Source of the DNA: Arthrobacter sp. Soil762
Lineage (GTDB): Bacteria; Actinomycetota; Actinomycetes; Actinomycetales; Micrococcaceae
Direction: 5' to 3'
Assembly: GCF_001428335.1 (NCBI RefSeq)
Contig: NZ_LMSG01000019.1
Location: 124,075-188,074, forward strand
Length of the DNA stretch: 64,000 nucleotides
Positions within the stretch are counted from its first letter, which is position 1, and every line of letters begins with the position of its first letter. Below the pieces are notes generated by a model, which was not told the origin of the DNA, ran no database searches, and saw nothing but the letters and a program-made list of their open reading frames with translations. Shown here piece after piece: positions 1 through 7,609 of the stretch. The position numbers were made by a program, and so were the translations under genes.

Positions 1-682
1 CGGTTTCCACGCGGCGGCCGGCGTCGTCCGTTGCGGTGCGCTCCATGGTGACCAGGGCGGAATTGACCTCCGCCTCCAGCAGGCGCGCCTGGTAGTCGTT
101 GGCGATCATCGCGCCGATCCGTTGCGAGGCCAGGCGGAAGTTGGCACCGCCGCGGCGGAGAATGGCGTAGAGGCCCTCAGAGGCCAGCATGGCTTCGTCC
201 ATGGTGGCGATGTCGTCCCGGACCCAATTCTCCATCAGGGCCAGGGGCTTGCCGCCCACTTTGCGCAGGCGCGTGAAGTGGTACACCTTGGAGCCGGCAG
301 GCAGTTCGAGGGTGGCGAGCGTCGCCGCGTCAGCCTCCATGTGGGAGAAGGTCAGCACCTGCGTGGTGGGCTTCTTGCCGTTGTTGGAGAGGTCATCAAA
401 CAGGCTGGAGAGCTCCAGGGGGCGGCGGACCTGGCTGGAGACCACCTGGGTGCCCACGCCGCGCTTGCGGACCAGCAGCCCCGAGCGGACCAGTTCATCC
501 ATGGCCTTGCGCATGGTAGGCCGGGACAGGTTCAGCTGGGCCGCGAGATCGATTTCGTTTTCCAGCCGGCTGCCGGGTTCCAGGATTCCGCTGTGAATGG
601 CGGCCTCGATGCCCTGCACCACCTGGTGGTACAGGGGTACGGGCGACGAGCGGTCGATAATGAGACCAAGTTGGTTCGCCAC
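1..682 (-). CDS. GntR/HutC-family transcriptional regulator (partial, 3' end off window)
   Basis: The visible 227 residues show an N-terminal GntR winged helix (about 1-75, with the recognition segment LSRPTMRKAMDELVRSGLL) followed by a UTRA effector domain of the HutC type (from about residue 90). HutC-type regulators are usually repressors released by a small metabolite. The GTG at 682 is chosen as start because GAGGAA lies 6-8 nt upstream; an ATG 19 nt further up is out of frame. The C-terminus runs past base 1. A sigma70-like promoter and a perfect inverted repeat just downstream of the predicted transcription start suggest autoregulation. The effector cannot be told from the sequence. 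Confidence 0.9.
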   Translation of the reverse strand, partial: MANQLGLIIDRSSPVPLYHQVVQGIEAAIHSGILEPGSRLENEIDLAAQLNLSRPTMRKAMDELVRSGLLVRKRGVGTQVVSSQVRRPLELSSLFDDLSNNGKKPTTQVLTFSHMEADAATLATLELPAGSKVYHFTRLRKVGGKPLALMENWVRDDIATMDEAMLASEGLYAILRRGGANFRLASQRIGAMIANDYQARLLEAEVNSALVTMERTATDDAGRRVET

Positions 683-741
683 TGGATATTCCTCGTTCCA
701 TGCCGGAAGCTGGTGCCCGCCCGAGGCCCGGGAGGGAATCC

Positions 742-771
742 ATGTCCTACTATGTTCGCTTGATAGGACAT
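742..771. promoter_or_regulatory. Putative operator of the HutC-type regulator
   Basis: Perfect inverted repeat with 8-bp arms ATGTCCTA (742-749) and TAGGACAT (764-771). The 14-bp spacer places the two half-sites about two helical turns apart. It lies in the leader of the regulator gene just after the predicted transcript start, which fits autorepression. Assignment to this regulator is inferred from position. Confidence 0.55.
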
Positions 772-784
772 ACTGCCTTTATTG

Positions 785-812
785 ATAATATCAGCCGAAC
801 TTTGGCGGTCAA
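785..812 (-). promoter_or_regulatory. Promoter of the HutC-type regulator gene
   Basis: On the minus strand TTGACC (812-807) is followed by a 16-bp spacer and TATTAT (790-785). The -10 lies in the small palindrome TGATA-A-TATCA. The predicted transcript start falls near 778, just upstream of the operator-like repeat at 742-771. Confidence 0.6.
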
Positions 813-866
813 GGCTGCCACTGCCGGGCGCACCGCCATTCGTGCACATAGTCCTAGGCTGGGGGG

Positions 867-1355
867 ATGAACAACCGATACCTCGTGTCCCGCGAACGCT
901 TCATCGCTGCCCCGCCCGAAGTGATCTTTGAAGTCATGGCCACTCCGGCGCTGCACAGTGCGATCGACGGTTCCGGCACCGTGAAGGGCGCCCAGCCGCG
1001 CGGCCCGGAACGGCTGAGCCTCGGAGCCCGCTTTGGCATGGAAATGAACATGGCCGTGGACTACAAAATCCTGAACACGGTCTCCGAATTCGAGGAAGGC
1101 AGACGCATTGCCTGGCGCCATTTCTATGGCCACATCTGGCGCTACATCCTGGAACCGGCCACGGACGCCGACGGTACTGCCGGCACGCGCGTCACCGAAC
1201 AATGGGACGCCACTGCGGTCCGTGGGAAGATTTTCCTCCGGCTGGCAGGCTACCTGCGCCGCCACCCCGTCAGCATCGAAAAGACACTAATCAATCTTGA
1301 GGCCTACGTTGCGGCCTCCGGTCGGCGCGAGGCCGGCAATACGGGGATTTCCTGA
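867..1355 (+). CDS. SRPBCC-family (polyketide cyclase/START-like) protein
   Basis: A 162-residue single-domain protein. The opening RYLVSRERFIAAPPEVIFEVMATP is the typical first strand and helix of the SRPBCC hydrophobic-cavity fold (polyketide cyclase/dehydrase group), and the length is normal for the family. These proteins bind lipids or aromatic ligands; no catalytic residues identify a substrate. It is divergent from the HutC regulator and is transcribed alone. The stop codon lies inside the first copy of a 19-bp tandem repeat, so the extreme C-terminus may be recently altered. Confidence 0.75.
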   Translation: MNNRYLVSRERFIAAPPEVIFEVMATPALHSAIDGSGTVKGAQPRGPERLSLGARFGMEMNMAVDYKILNTVSEFEEGRRIAWRHFYGHIWRYILEPATDADGTAGTRVTEQWDATAVRGKIFLRLAGYLRRHPVSIEKTLINLEAYVAASGRREAGNTGIS

Positions 1356-1385
1356 GACGCCGCTTCTTTCCTGAGACGCCGCTTC
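1348..1385 (+). repeat. 19-bp perfect tandem duplication across a stop codon
   Basis: The 19-mer starting TTTCCTGAGACG occurs twice with no spacer (1348-1366 and 1367-1385). The first copy contains the TGA stop of the SRPBCC gene. It looks like a recent slippage duplication. Confidence 0.8.
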
Positions 1386-1484
1386 AACGGGCGGTGAGGC
1401 TGGCGGGGGTCCCGGTCCGTACGGCGGCTTCTGTAATGTGGATGGCACCGGGAGTACGGGGTAAGACTAAAGGTGGGAAGCACG

Positions 1485-2192
1485 ATGGGCCGCAGGACAC
1501 TTGTTGACGACCTTGTCGACGGCCTGCTCGAAGATATCCTGGACGGCAAACTGCAGCCCCACGTAGCCTTACCGCCCGAAGCCGACATCGCCAAAGCCTA
1601 CGACGTCAGCCGCCTCACGGTGCGCGAGGCACTCAAGGCCCTGCGGGCACAGAACATCCTCTACGTTAAAGCCGGCCGCGGGACCTTCGTGAACCCGTCC
1701 GATAACTGGACCGGTCTGGATGCGATCTTCAAGGCCGCTTCGCACGACAATGGGGCGGAGCAGGTCGCGGTGGGATTGATCGAGATGCGGCGCATGGTGG
1801 AAACCGGGGCCGCTGCGCTCGCTGCCAAACGCCATACACCCGAGCATGCGCAGCAGATGCGCGAGTGCATTGCGGACATGAAGCGCTTCCATGATTCCGG
1901 CGACCTCGAGGCCTTCGTGGCGGCGGACATCGCCTTCCACGACGCAGTGTTGAAGGCTTCCGGCAATCCATTTGTCCGGGCGCTGTTCGCGCAGCTGGGT
2001 CAGCTCCTTTACGTAAAACGGCGAGAAACGTCCGCCGTCGAAGAGATCCAACTGCACGCCATTGAGTACCACCAAAAGGTCATGGAAAGCATCCTCAGCG
2101 GCGAGGCCGAGCTGGCCCGCCGCACCATGGACGAGCATATGGACCAGACATACCGGGACTACGAACGCTACGTGCACCACGCAGCATCCTGA
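1485..2192 (+). CDS. GntR/FadR-family (FCD) transcriptional regulator
   Basis: 235 residues: N-terminal GntR winged helix (about 5-72, including AYDVSRLTVREALKALRAQ and GRGTFV) and a C-terminal FCD helical domain (about 90-225). The FCD domain carries the usual metal/ligand residues in IEMRRMVETGAA, DIAFHDAV and a late His segment. FCD regulators normally sense organic acids. ATG 1485 is preferred over GTG 1473 because AGGTGGGAAG lies just upstream of it. The gene precedes an MFS-SDR operon whose promoter carries a strong palindrome, so it is the likely repressor of that operon. Confidence 0.9.
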   Translation: MGRRTLVDDLVDGLLEDILDGKLQPHVALPPEADIAKAYDVSRLTVREALKALRAQNILYVKAGRGTFVNPSDNWTGLDAIFKAASHDNGAEQVAVGLIEMRRMVETGAAALAAKRHTPEHAQQMRECIADMKRFHDSGDLEAFVAADIAFHDAVLKASGNPFVRALFAQLGQLLYVKRRETSAVEEIQLHAIEYHQKVMESILSGEAELARRTMDEHMDQTYRDYERYVHHAAS

Positions 2193-2217
2193 CATTGCAG
2201 CCCGCACCAAACAGGTC

Positions 2218-2247
2218 TTGACGTAATCCGCATCACTAATCTATGCT
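2218..2247 (+). promoter_or_regulatory. Promoter of the MFS-SDR operon
   Basis: TTGACG (2218-2223), an 18-bp spacer and TATGCT (2242-2247) form a good sigma70-like promoter. The start would be near 2254, ten bases before the palindrome at 2264. Confidence 0.6.
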
Positions 2248-2263
2248 TTTTCTCAGTTGTTCG

Positions 2264-2284
2264 GTCAGATGTCTGACATCTGAC
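2264..2284. promoter_or_regulatory. Putative FCD-GntR operator
   Basis: Perfect inverted repeat with 10-bp arms GTCAGATGTC (2264-2273) and GACATCTGAC (2275-2284) around a single T. Size and symmetry match FadR-type operators. Its place just after the predicted transcript start would let bound regulator block the MFS-SDR operon. Which protein binds is inferred from adjacency. Confidence 0.7.
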
Positions 2285-2391
2285 TCAAATCGCATTGATC
2301 CCGTTCCCATTTGGACTGGGCCTCCCAAGATATCCGCACGGATTCCCGCCACCATCGCCGGTGCCGGACTCCGTTAGACAGAAGGTCGAAG

Positions 2392-3777
2392 ATGACTTCC
2401 CTCTCCTTAAAATCCGCAGGGCTCGGCGAGCTTGGCGAGCGTACGCTCCGCAAGGTCCGCCGCCGCGTTATGCCACTGATCGTCCTGCTCTATTTCGTTG
2501 CCTACCTTGACCGCAACAACGTGGGCTTCGCCAAGCTCACCATGAGCGAGGATATCGGCCTGAATGCCGCAGCTTACGGGCTCGGCGCCGGCATTTTCTT
2601 CCTCGGCTACGCGCTCCTTGAGGTGCCGAGTAACGCAGGCATGTACCGGTTCGGCGCACGCAAGTGGCTGGCCCGGATCCTCATCACCTGGGGGATCTTC
2701 GCCACGGGCATGTGCCTGGTGAACGGCGAAACGACCTACTACGTCATCCGGTTCCTGCTGGGCGCGGCAGAGGCTGGGTTCTTCCCGGCCATCCTCTTCT
2801 ACCTGACGCTGTGGTTCCCTGCCGCTCAGCGCGTCACGGTACTGGGCATCTTCATCCTCGCCCAGCCCATCTCCAACGCCCTCGGCGCCCCGGTCTCCGG
2901 ACTGCTGCTGCAGATGGACGGCGTCATGGGCCTGCAGGGCTGGCAGTGGCTGTACATCATCGAAGGTATCCCGGCCATCCTCCTGGGCCTGCTCACCCCC
3001 ATCCTCATGACGGACCGCCCCCGCGACGCCAAGTGGCTCAACACCGACGAACGCGAATGGCTTGTCGCCACCATGGATGCCGAACTGGCAGCCAAGTCCA
3101 CGGGACGCAGCCACAACTTCCTATCCGGCCTCAAGGACAAGCGGACCCTGACCTACTCGGCCCTGTACTTCGGCCTGGTCTGCGGCATCTACGGACTGGG
3201 CCTGTGGATGCCCACCATCGTCGCCGCCTTGGGCAAGTTCTCCACCGCCCAGGTCGGGTTCATTGTCCTCATTCCCTACTCCGTGGCCGCAGTCTTTGTG
3301 TACTTCTGGAGCAAGCGTGCGGACAAGACCGGAAAGCGGGCCTGGCACAGTGCGGTCAGCATGGTCCTTGCCGGCATGGGCCTCCTTGCTGCAGGCTACC
3401 TGCTCCCGGTCAACCCCGTACTGGCCCTCATTGCCCTGACCGCAGCGGCCATGGGTATCTACGGCGCCATCGCGCCGTTCCTGTCCATGCCGTCCGCGGC
3501 GCTCACCGGGGCAGCTGCTGCTTCCGGCCTCGCCCTGATCAACTCACTGGGTAACCTCGGCGGTTTTGTGGCCCCCTACGCTGTCGGACTGCTGAACGAC
3601 GCCACGGGCAACAACCAGAGCGGCCTGCTGTTCCTGTCCTTCTGCCTCTGCGTCACGGCGGTTGCCACCTACCTTTACGCCCGCAAACGCCCCGAAGGCG
3701 ATGCCGCGCTGGATCCCGCAGTTGCCGCGGCGGCCGCTGTGACCCCTGATTCCACGCACCCCGCCAAAATCTCCTGA
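2392..3777 (+). CDS. MFS transporter, anion:cation symporter (ACS)-like
   Basis: 461 residues with about 12 membrane segments. The opening VMPLIVLLYFVAYLDRNNVGFAKL and the RFLLGAAEAGFFPAILFYLTLWFP segment are typical of the ACS subfamily of the major facilitator superfamily, which imports organic anions such as tartrate, phthalate or sugar acids with protons or sodium. ATG 2392 is chosen for its AGAAGG site; the frame is open further upstream but runs through the operator region. It is first in a two-gene operon with an SDR dehydrogenase 26 bp downstream. The pair suggests import and oxidation of a hydroxylated or acidic carbon source; the substrate is unknown. Confidence 0.88.
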   Translation: MTSLSLKSAGLGELGERTLRKVRRRVMPLIVLLYFVAYLDRNNVGFAKLTMSEDIGLNAAAYGLGAGIFFLGYALLEVPSNAGMYRFGARKWLARILITWGIFATGMCLVNGETTYYVIRFLLGAAEAGFFPAILFYLTLWFPAAQRVTVLGIFILAQPISNALGAPVSGLLLQMDGVMGLQGWQWLYIIEGIPAILLGLLTPILMTDRPRDAKWLNTDEREWLVATMDAELAAKSTGRSHNFLSGLKDKRTLTYSALYFGLVCGIYGLGLWMPTIVAALGKFSTAQVGFIVLIPYSVAAVFVYFWSKRADKTGKRAWHSAVSMVLAGMGLLAAGYLLPVNPVLALIALTAAAMGIYGAIAPFLSMPSAALTGAAAASGLALINSLGNLGGFVAPYAVGLLNDATGNNQSGLLFLSFCLCVTAVATYLYARKRPEGDAALDPAVAAAAAVTPDSTHPAKIS

Positions 3778-3803
3778 TCTCGAAATCACTGAAGGAAAAC
3801 CTC

Positions 3804-4577
3804 ATGACTACCAGCAACTTCCCCTCCGAACGCACAGTTGTCCTGACCGGCGCCGCGTCGGTCCGCGGCATCGGCCGCGCCGCCGCTGACCGTATGGCCA
3901 GCGAAGGATGGTCCATCGCCATCCTCGACATCAACGCGGAGGACGCCAAGGCTGCCGCCGCGGAAATCGGATCCAACCGTGCGGTCAAGGCCATCGGCGT
4001 CGGAGCCGACGTGTCCGACGAAGCGTCCGTTGACCGGGCCATCGCCGAGATCGAGGACGCGCTTCCCCCGATTGTTGCGCTGGCCAACCTCGCCGGGATC
4101 AGCTCGCCGACGACGTTCATGGAAACAACCGTGGCGGAGTGGGACAAGGTGTTCGCCATCAACATGCGCGGAACCTTCATCGTTACCCAGCGGGTCCTCA
4201 AGGGCATGATCGAACGCAAGCTCGGCCGCATCGTGAGCATCTCCTCCATCTCCGCCCAGCGCGGCGGTGGCACGTTCTCGAAGGTTGCCTACAGCGCCAC
4301 CAAGGCCGGAATCCTCGGATTCACCCGTGCCCTGGCCCGCGAAGTCGGCGAGTTCGGCATCACGGTCAATGCGATTGCCCCCGGCCCGATCGACACCGAC
4401 ATCATGGGCGGAACCCTCACCGATGAGCGCAAAGCACAGATGTCCGAGGGCATCATGATGGGCCGCGTGGGCACCCGCGAGGAAGTGGCAGCCTTGATCG
4501 CCTTCCTGTTGGGCCAGGACTCGGGCTACATCACCGCCGCCACCTACGACATCAACGGAGGCCTCCAGGTTTCCTGA
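3804..4577 (+). CDS. SDR-family NAD(P)-dependent oxidoreductase
   Basis: 257 residues, the usual size of a classical short-chain dehydrogenase. Visible motifs are the dinucleotide-binding TGAASVRGIG (about 13-22), NLAG (about 94-97), the catalytic Ser in VSISSISAQ and the YSATK catalytic Tyr-Lys pair (about 163-167). PGPIDTD closes the active site. It follows the ACS transporter with its own AAGGA site and ends at a strong hairpin, so it is the last gene of the operon. It most likely oxidises the imported substrate or a product of it. The ASVRGIG loop differs slightly from the usual GxxxGxG spacing by a short insertion. Confidence 0.88.
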   Translation: MTTSNFPSERTVVLTGAASVRGIGRAAADRMASEGWSIAILDINAEDAKAAAAEIGSNRAVKAIGVGADVSDEASVDRAIAEIEDALPPIVALANLAGISSPTTFMETTVAEWDKVFAINMRGTFIVTQRVLKGMIERKLGRIVSISSISAQRGGGTFSKVAYSATKAGILGFTRALAREVGEFGITVNAIAPGPIDTDIMGGTLTDERKAQMSEGIMMGRVGTREEVAALIAFLLGQDSGYITAATYDINGGLQVS

Positions 4578-4594
4578 CCGGGACCCGGACCCAG

Positions 4595-4640
4595 GCACGA
4601 GGGCACCCCCGCCGGTTTTCCAGCGGGGGTGCCCTCGTGC
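4595..4640 (+). terminator. Strong hairpin terminator after the MFS-SDR operon
   Basis: 18-bp perfect stem (4595-4612 with 4623-4640) and a 10-nt loop containing four T's. There is no U-tract after the stem. Confidence 0.75.
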
Positions 4641-4670
4641 CAGTGCAGTGCAGTGCAGTGCACTGCAGTG
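4641..4670 (+). repeat. Short CAGTG pentanucleotide tandem repeat
   Basis: Six pentamers in a row (four CAGTG, one CACTG, one CAGTG) directly follow the hairpin. It lies outside genes and is a likely slippage site. Confidence 0.7.
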
Positions 4671-4707
4671 CCGTGCCGGAGCCTCGGCCGAAGTCTAGGC
4701 TGGCACT

Positions 4708-5841
4708 ATGAACCCCTCCGGCGGCCTGGTCCCCAGCCCGCGGACCCTAGAGGTTGAGAGCCTGGACGCCTTCGACCGGCTGGTCGCCGCCGGCGCGGTG
4801 GCCATGCATGGCTGGCACGCCCAGTCCCTGGACCTGCGCGGCCGAAAAGCGGCGCTGGAAACCCTGGACGTGGAGGGTGCCATTTTCCTGGGCTGCACCT
4901 TCGACCAGGGCGTTGAAGACGGGCTTCGGCGCCGCGGCGCACTGATCTTCCCCAGGCTGCATGGTGTGCCGTTCGATCCCTACCGGGCCCGGCTCTATAC
5001 ACCGCAGGAACTGTACGCCGGCCTGGAAAACTCACCCTACGAGGAGCTGCCTGACGCCCTGGTGTACCAGTGGAGCATCCGCCCGGGGCAACGCAACCGG
5101 CTGGACGCCACCCTGGCCTCGGCGCTGCATGACCACGCCATCGGCGACGCCCTGGACGAGTTCACTCACTCGGACCCCTACGCCGGCCGCACCACCGTGG
5201 GCGTGATGGGCGGGCATGCCGTCCTGCGGGGCACCCTGGACTTCGCCCAGGCAGCCGAGCTGGGCAGGCTCCTGGCGCAGAGCGGGCGGATCGTGGCAAC
5301 CGGCGGCGGCCCGGGTGCCATGGAAGCGGCAAACCTCGGCGCGTATCTGAGCCGCGTTCCGCACGCGGAGTTCACGGCGGCGCTCGCCGGCCTTGGAGCC
5401 GTCCCCGGCTTCCGCCCCTCGGTGTCCGCGTGGGCACGCGAGGCGGCCGCCGTCGTCGAACGTTATCCGGGCGGAACGCCGTCGCTGGGCATCCCCACAT
5501 GGTTCTATGGGCATGAGCCGCCGAACTACTTTGCCACCCACATCGCCAAGTACTTCGCCAACGCCATCCGGGAGGCGATCCTGCTGGAACTGTGCGACGG
5601 CGGCATCATCTTCCTGCCGGGAGCGGCCGGTACCGTGCAGGAAATTTTCCAGGACGCCTGCGAGAACTACTACAGCGCCCGCGAAGCCGTGACGCCGATG
5701 GTGCTGGTGGGACGGCAGCACTGGGAGCACGAGTATCCCGCGTGGCCCATGCTCCGGCGGCTGGCTGCCGGACGGGCCATGGAGGACCGGATCTTCCTCG
5801 TGGACAGTGTGGACGAGGCGCTCGCTGTGCTCGGCGGCTGA
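4708..5841 (+). CDS. LOG-like Rossmann-fold nucleotide-binding protein
   Basis: 377 residues. The C-terminal half (about 165-375) is a LOG/lysine-decarboxylase-like Rossmann domain: VGVMGGHAVLRG, the nucleotide-binding GRIVATGGGPGAMEA and the signature region GGIIFLPGAAGTVQE. The family consensus there is PGGxGTxxE, so one Gly is replaced by Ala, while the Thr and Glu are kept. LOG proteins release cytokinin-type bases from their ribotides or act on other nucleotides; the substrate here is unknown. The N-terminal 160 residues are an extension not seen in short LOG proteins. The start has no clear ribosome site, so it is less certain than the body. Confidence 0.72.
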   Translation: MNPSGGLVPSPRTLEVESLDAFDRLVAAGAVAMHGWHAQSLDLRGRKAALETLDVEGAIFLGCTFDQGVEDGLRRRGALIFPRLHGVPFDPYRARLYTPQELYAGLENSPYEELPDALVYQWSIRPGQRNRLDATLASALHDHAIGDALDEFTHSDPYAGRTTVGVMGGHAVLRGTLDFAQAAELGRLLAQSGRIVATGGGPGAMEAANLGAYLSRVPHAEFTAALAGLGAVPGFRPSVSAWAREAAAVVERYPGGTPSLGIPTWFYGHEPPNYFATHIAKYFANAIREAILLELCDGGIIFLPGAAGTVQEIFQDACENYYSAREAVTPMVLVGRQHWEHEYPAWPMLRRLAAGRAMEDRIFLVDSVDEALAVLGG

Positions 5842-5863
5842 CTATTCCGGCGTCCGGCCGTTG

Positions 5864-7003
5864 TTAACCCACCACGGTGCCGAAGGCCAGGCCCAGCACA
5901 TAGGTTACGGCGGCGGCGCCCAGGCCGATGCCCAGCTGGCGGAGCCCGCGCGTCAGCGGCGACGTCCCGGACAGCAGGCCCACGATTCCGCCGGTGGCCA
6001 GCAGCGCCAGCCCCACCAGCACCGCGGCCACCACCAGGGCGGTCACCCCGGTCAGGCCGAACAGGAACGGCAGGATGGGGACCACGGCGCCGGACGCGAA
6101 AAAGCAGAAGCTGGACAGCGCCGCCCCCCACGCGGTGCCCACGGCCTCGTGCTGGTCCTCTGCCTCCGGGAGCTCGGGCTGGAGCGACAGGCTGGGATCG
6201 CAGTCGCAGCTCAGCAGGCCCATGCGTTCGGCCACACGGTGTTCGGCCGCTTCGTGGGACATCCCGCGCGCCAGGTAGACGAGCGTCAGTTCGTTGTGTT
6301 CGATGTCCAGTTTCGGGGCGGCGGCGAGGGTGATCTGGGTGGGACGCGTGGCGGCCAGGAGCTCGCGCTGGGACCGGACGGAGACAAACTCGCCCGCGGC
6401 CATGGACATGGCACCGGCGAGGAGCCCTGCCACACCGCTGAGCAGCACCACACCGCTCGCCACTCCGGAAGCGGCCATGCCCACCACGAGCGAAAGGTTG
6501 CTGACCAGGCCATCATTGGCGCCAAAAACGGCGGCACGGAACGTCCCGGCGAGCCGGTTGCGGCCACGGGTTGCCAGGCCTCGGACCACTTCCTCGTGGA
6601 TCTGTTCATCCGCCGCCATGGCGTCCGTGGCGTTGGGTTCCATGCCGTAGGGGGAGCGGCCTTCAGCGCGCTGGGCGAGCGCCAGGACGAAAACGGAGCC
6701 GAAGTGGCGGGCCAGGAAGCCCAGCAGCTGGCTGCGGAGGGATGCCGGCCGGGACTTCTGGGCGTGGTCGCCGAGGAGTTTGAGCCAGTGGGCCTCGTGC
6801 CGTCCTTCGGCTTCGGCGAGGGCCAGCAGGATGGCACGTTCTTCGCCGTCGCGGTTCTGGGCGAGATCGCGGTAGACGGCGGCCTCTGCCCGTTCGTCCG
6901 CCAGGTACTGGCGCCACCGGCGGATGTCGGCCGGCGTGGGCTGCGGCGCGGATGGAATGGATTCCGCGGGCCGGGCTTGGCTGGGATTGGGGTGCTGAGA
7001 CAC
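5864..7003 (-). CDS. Ferritin-like/VIT1 (CCC1-type) metal transporter
   Basis: 379 residues. An N-terminal ferritin-like helical domain (about 10-150, with YLADERAEAAVYRDLA and EAEGRHEAHW supplying Glu and His metal ligands) precedes a VIT1/CCC1 membrane domain of about five segments (AAVFGANDGLVSNLSLVVG). VIT1/CCC1 proteins move Fe2+ or Mn2+ out of the cytosol; the ferritin-like part is thought to sense or deliver the metal. GTG 7003 is chosen because AGGAG sits 6 nt upstream; the frame stays open to 7300 without a better site. It is monocistronic and convergent with the LOG-like gene. Confidence 0.88.
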   Translation of the reverse strand: MSQHPNPSQARPAESIPSAPQPTPADIRRWRQYLADERAEAAVYRDLAQNRDGEERAILLALAEAEGRHEAHWLKLLGDHAQKSRPASLRSQLLGFLARHFGSVFVLALAQRAEGRSPYGMEPNATDAMAADEQIHEEVVRGLATRGRNRLAGTFRAAVFGANDGLVSNLSLVVGMAASGVASGVVLLSGVAGLLAGAMSMAAGEFVSVRSQRELLAATRPTQITLAAAPKLDIEHNELTLVYLARGMSHEAAEHRVAERMGLLSCDCDPSLSLQPELPEAEDQHEAVGTAWGAALSSFCFFASGAVVPILPFLFGLTGVTALVVAAVLVGLALLATGGIVGLLSGTSPLTRGLRQLGIGLGAAAVTYVLGLAFGTVVG

Positions 7004-7058
7004 GCAAGGCTCCTGTGCTGGATGGGCATGGTTCGGCCCCATTGCACCGCCCAGCTTA

Positions 7059-7074
7059 CCGCGGAATTCCGCGG
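7059..7074. promoter_or_regulatory. 16-bp perfect palindrome upstream of the VIT1-type gene
   Basis: CCGCGGAATTCCGCGG lies 56-71 bp upstream of the chosen GTG start. It could be an operator, but GC-rich self-complementary words occur by chance at this base composition. Confidence 0.3.
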
Positions 7075-7271
7075 ATTTTCGGCTGGCTGCCCTCACTGCG
7101 GAGTTTAGGTTTCCCTCAAAATTCGGCGGTCTGCCGCGTGTGCCGGGACGGGTTGCGCCGGCTCTTGACCGGGCTCGCCGACGGTGCTGTGATGAAGGAG
7201 TGGCGTCGCCCGCGCCCACCGGCGGCGCCCTATCGACAGAGCACGTCAGGCGAACAAACGGAGGTCGAATC

Positions 7272-7496
7272 ATGAGCACCACCGGACAGCACCCGGACAT
7301 GCCGCACCTGGAATCTGTTGAATCGGATCCCGCTTACGACTACGCCGAGGACGTCCCCATCAGCGTGGACGACTGGGACGCCGAGGACGAGTTCCTGGAC
7401 GCCGAAGAGGTGGTGGTTCCCACGCCCCCGGTAACAGTCGACGCCGAGGAGCGCGTGGTTCCACTCGATGAGGACGAGTTCCGCGGAACCGAATAG
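7272..7496 (+). CDS. Small acidic hypothetical protein
   Basis: 74 residues, very rich in Asp and Glu, without Cys, membrane segments or a recognised domain. The start ATG 7272 has a good GGAGG site 8 nt upstream, and the gene ends just before a strong bidirectional hairpin, so it is probably real. It is divergent from the VIT1-type transporter. I do not recognise a family; a disordered or nucleic-acid-mimicking protein is possible but nothing proves it. Confidence 0.6.
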   Translation: MSTTGQHPDMPHLESVESDPAYDYAEDVPISVDDWDAEDEFLDAEEVVVPTPPVTVDAEERVVPLDEDEFRGTE

Positions 7497-7501
7497 AACG
7501 A

Positions 7502-7553
7502 ACGACGGCGGCACTCCGGTTCGCGGGGAAGCGAAGGGGAGTGCCGCCGTCGT
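7502..7553. terminator. Bidirectional hairpin terminator (ACGACGGCGGCAC family)
   Basis: 16-bp perfect stem (7502-7517 with 7538-7553) between two genes that converge on it. A second hairpin with the same ACGACGGCGGCAC arm is found at 32043-32077. Confidence 0.8.
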
Positions 7554-7609
7554 ACTCAACTCAGTGAAGCTGCCGGCTTAGTGGCAGCCGCTGATCGAGC
7601 CTGTCGAGA

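Noticed and set aside
7100..7125. IdeR/DtxR iron box upstream of the VIT1-type gene
   Set aside because: One half (TTTAGGTTTCCC) resembles the box but the second half does not; by eye only about 10 of 19 positions match.
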